A DNA stretch of 14,993 nt from Porphyromonadaceae bacterium UBA7141 (GTDB taxonomy: Bacteria > Bacteroidota > Bacteroidia > Bacteroidales > Muribaculaceae). This document shows positions 14,983-14,993 of the stretch, in pieces. Made by a program: the position numbers and the translations under genes. The stretch lies in contig DKWX01000036.1 in assembly GCA_002491945.1 (NCBI GenBank), positions 25,478 to 40,470 on the forward strand, given 5' to 3'. The notes beneath the pieces were generated by a model. It was not told where the DNA came from, made no database searches, and was given only the letters and a program-made list of their open reading frames with translations. The number at the start of each line of letters is the position of its first letter. The first letter of the stretch is position 1.

Positions 14983-14993
14983 CTTTTTAGTAG

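Overview
The window looks like a chromosome segment of a Bacteroidales bacterium, most likely a Muribaculaceae-type gut commensal. The evidence is a type IX secretion (por) C-terminal sorting domain, a DUF4293 membrane protein, a surface or periplasmic amylase with CBM26-type modules, a short prolyl-tRNA synthetase ending in tyrosine, and promoters of the Bacteroidetes type (TTTG, about 19-20 nt, TANNTTTG) with little Shine-Dalgarno signal. The family placement is inference. All seven genes that I accept lie on the minus strand.

Layout, low to high coordinates (the reverse of transcription): (1) 33-5966 is a two-gene starch-utilisation operon. A T9SS-secreted GLUG-repeat protein (4332-5966) is followed after 21 nt by a 1425-residue protein with two complete GH13 alpha-amylase domains around a CBM26-like starch-binding module. 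(2) 5967-6740 has no gene and holds remnants of two families of intergenic repeats. (3) 6741-9048 carries miaA and, 46 nt upstream of it, an unrecognised six-helix membrane protein; a consensus promoter about 200 nt upstream probably serves both. (4) 9436-11628 is a dipeptidyl-peptidase IV-type serine peptidase with a signal peptide, followed by a strong hairpin. (5) 11810-13294 is proS. (6) 13295-13918 is again gene-free and packed with repeats. (7) 13919-14389 is a DUF4293 membrane protein with a textbook promoter. (8) 14450-14993 has no gene and ends in a complete copy of the main repeat.

The most interesting content is non-coding. A family here called R1 is about 172-178 bp, with 12-17 bp terminal inverted repeats and further nested complementary blocks. 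It has three near-complete copies (6405-6580, 13531-13704, 14805-14982), one inverted and internally deleted copy (13349-13451), and one fragmented copy split by other repeat sequence (6121-6374). A second, looser family (R2) is recognised by a TGAAGTCGTTTAAAC-like end. It appears as diverged direct copies at 6020-6122 and 6213-6330 and as a 195-bp inverted-repeat unit at 13727-13921 whose edge contains the stop codon of the DUF4293 gene. R1 has the form of a non-autonomous MITE-like element or a mobile structured RNA; no transposase is present in the window.

Functionally, the amylase and its secreted partner would act outside the cytoplasm on starch or glycogen, and the DPP IV-like enzyme would trim proline-containing oligopeptides in the periplasm. 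miaA and proS are housekeeping translation genes. No SusC/SusD pair, regulator or transporter is visible, but the operon runs to within 32 bp of the window edge, so more of it could lie beyond.
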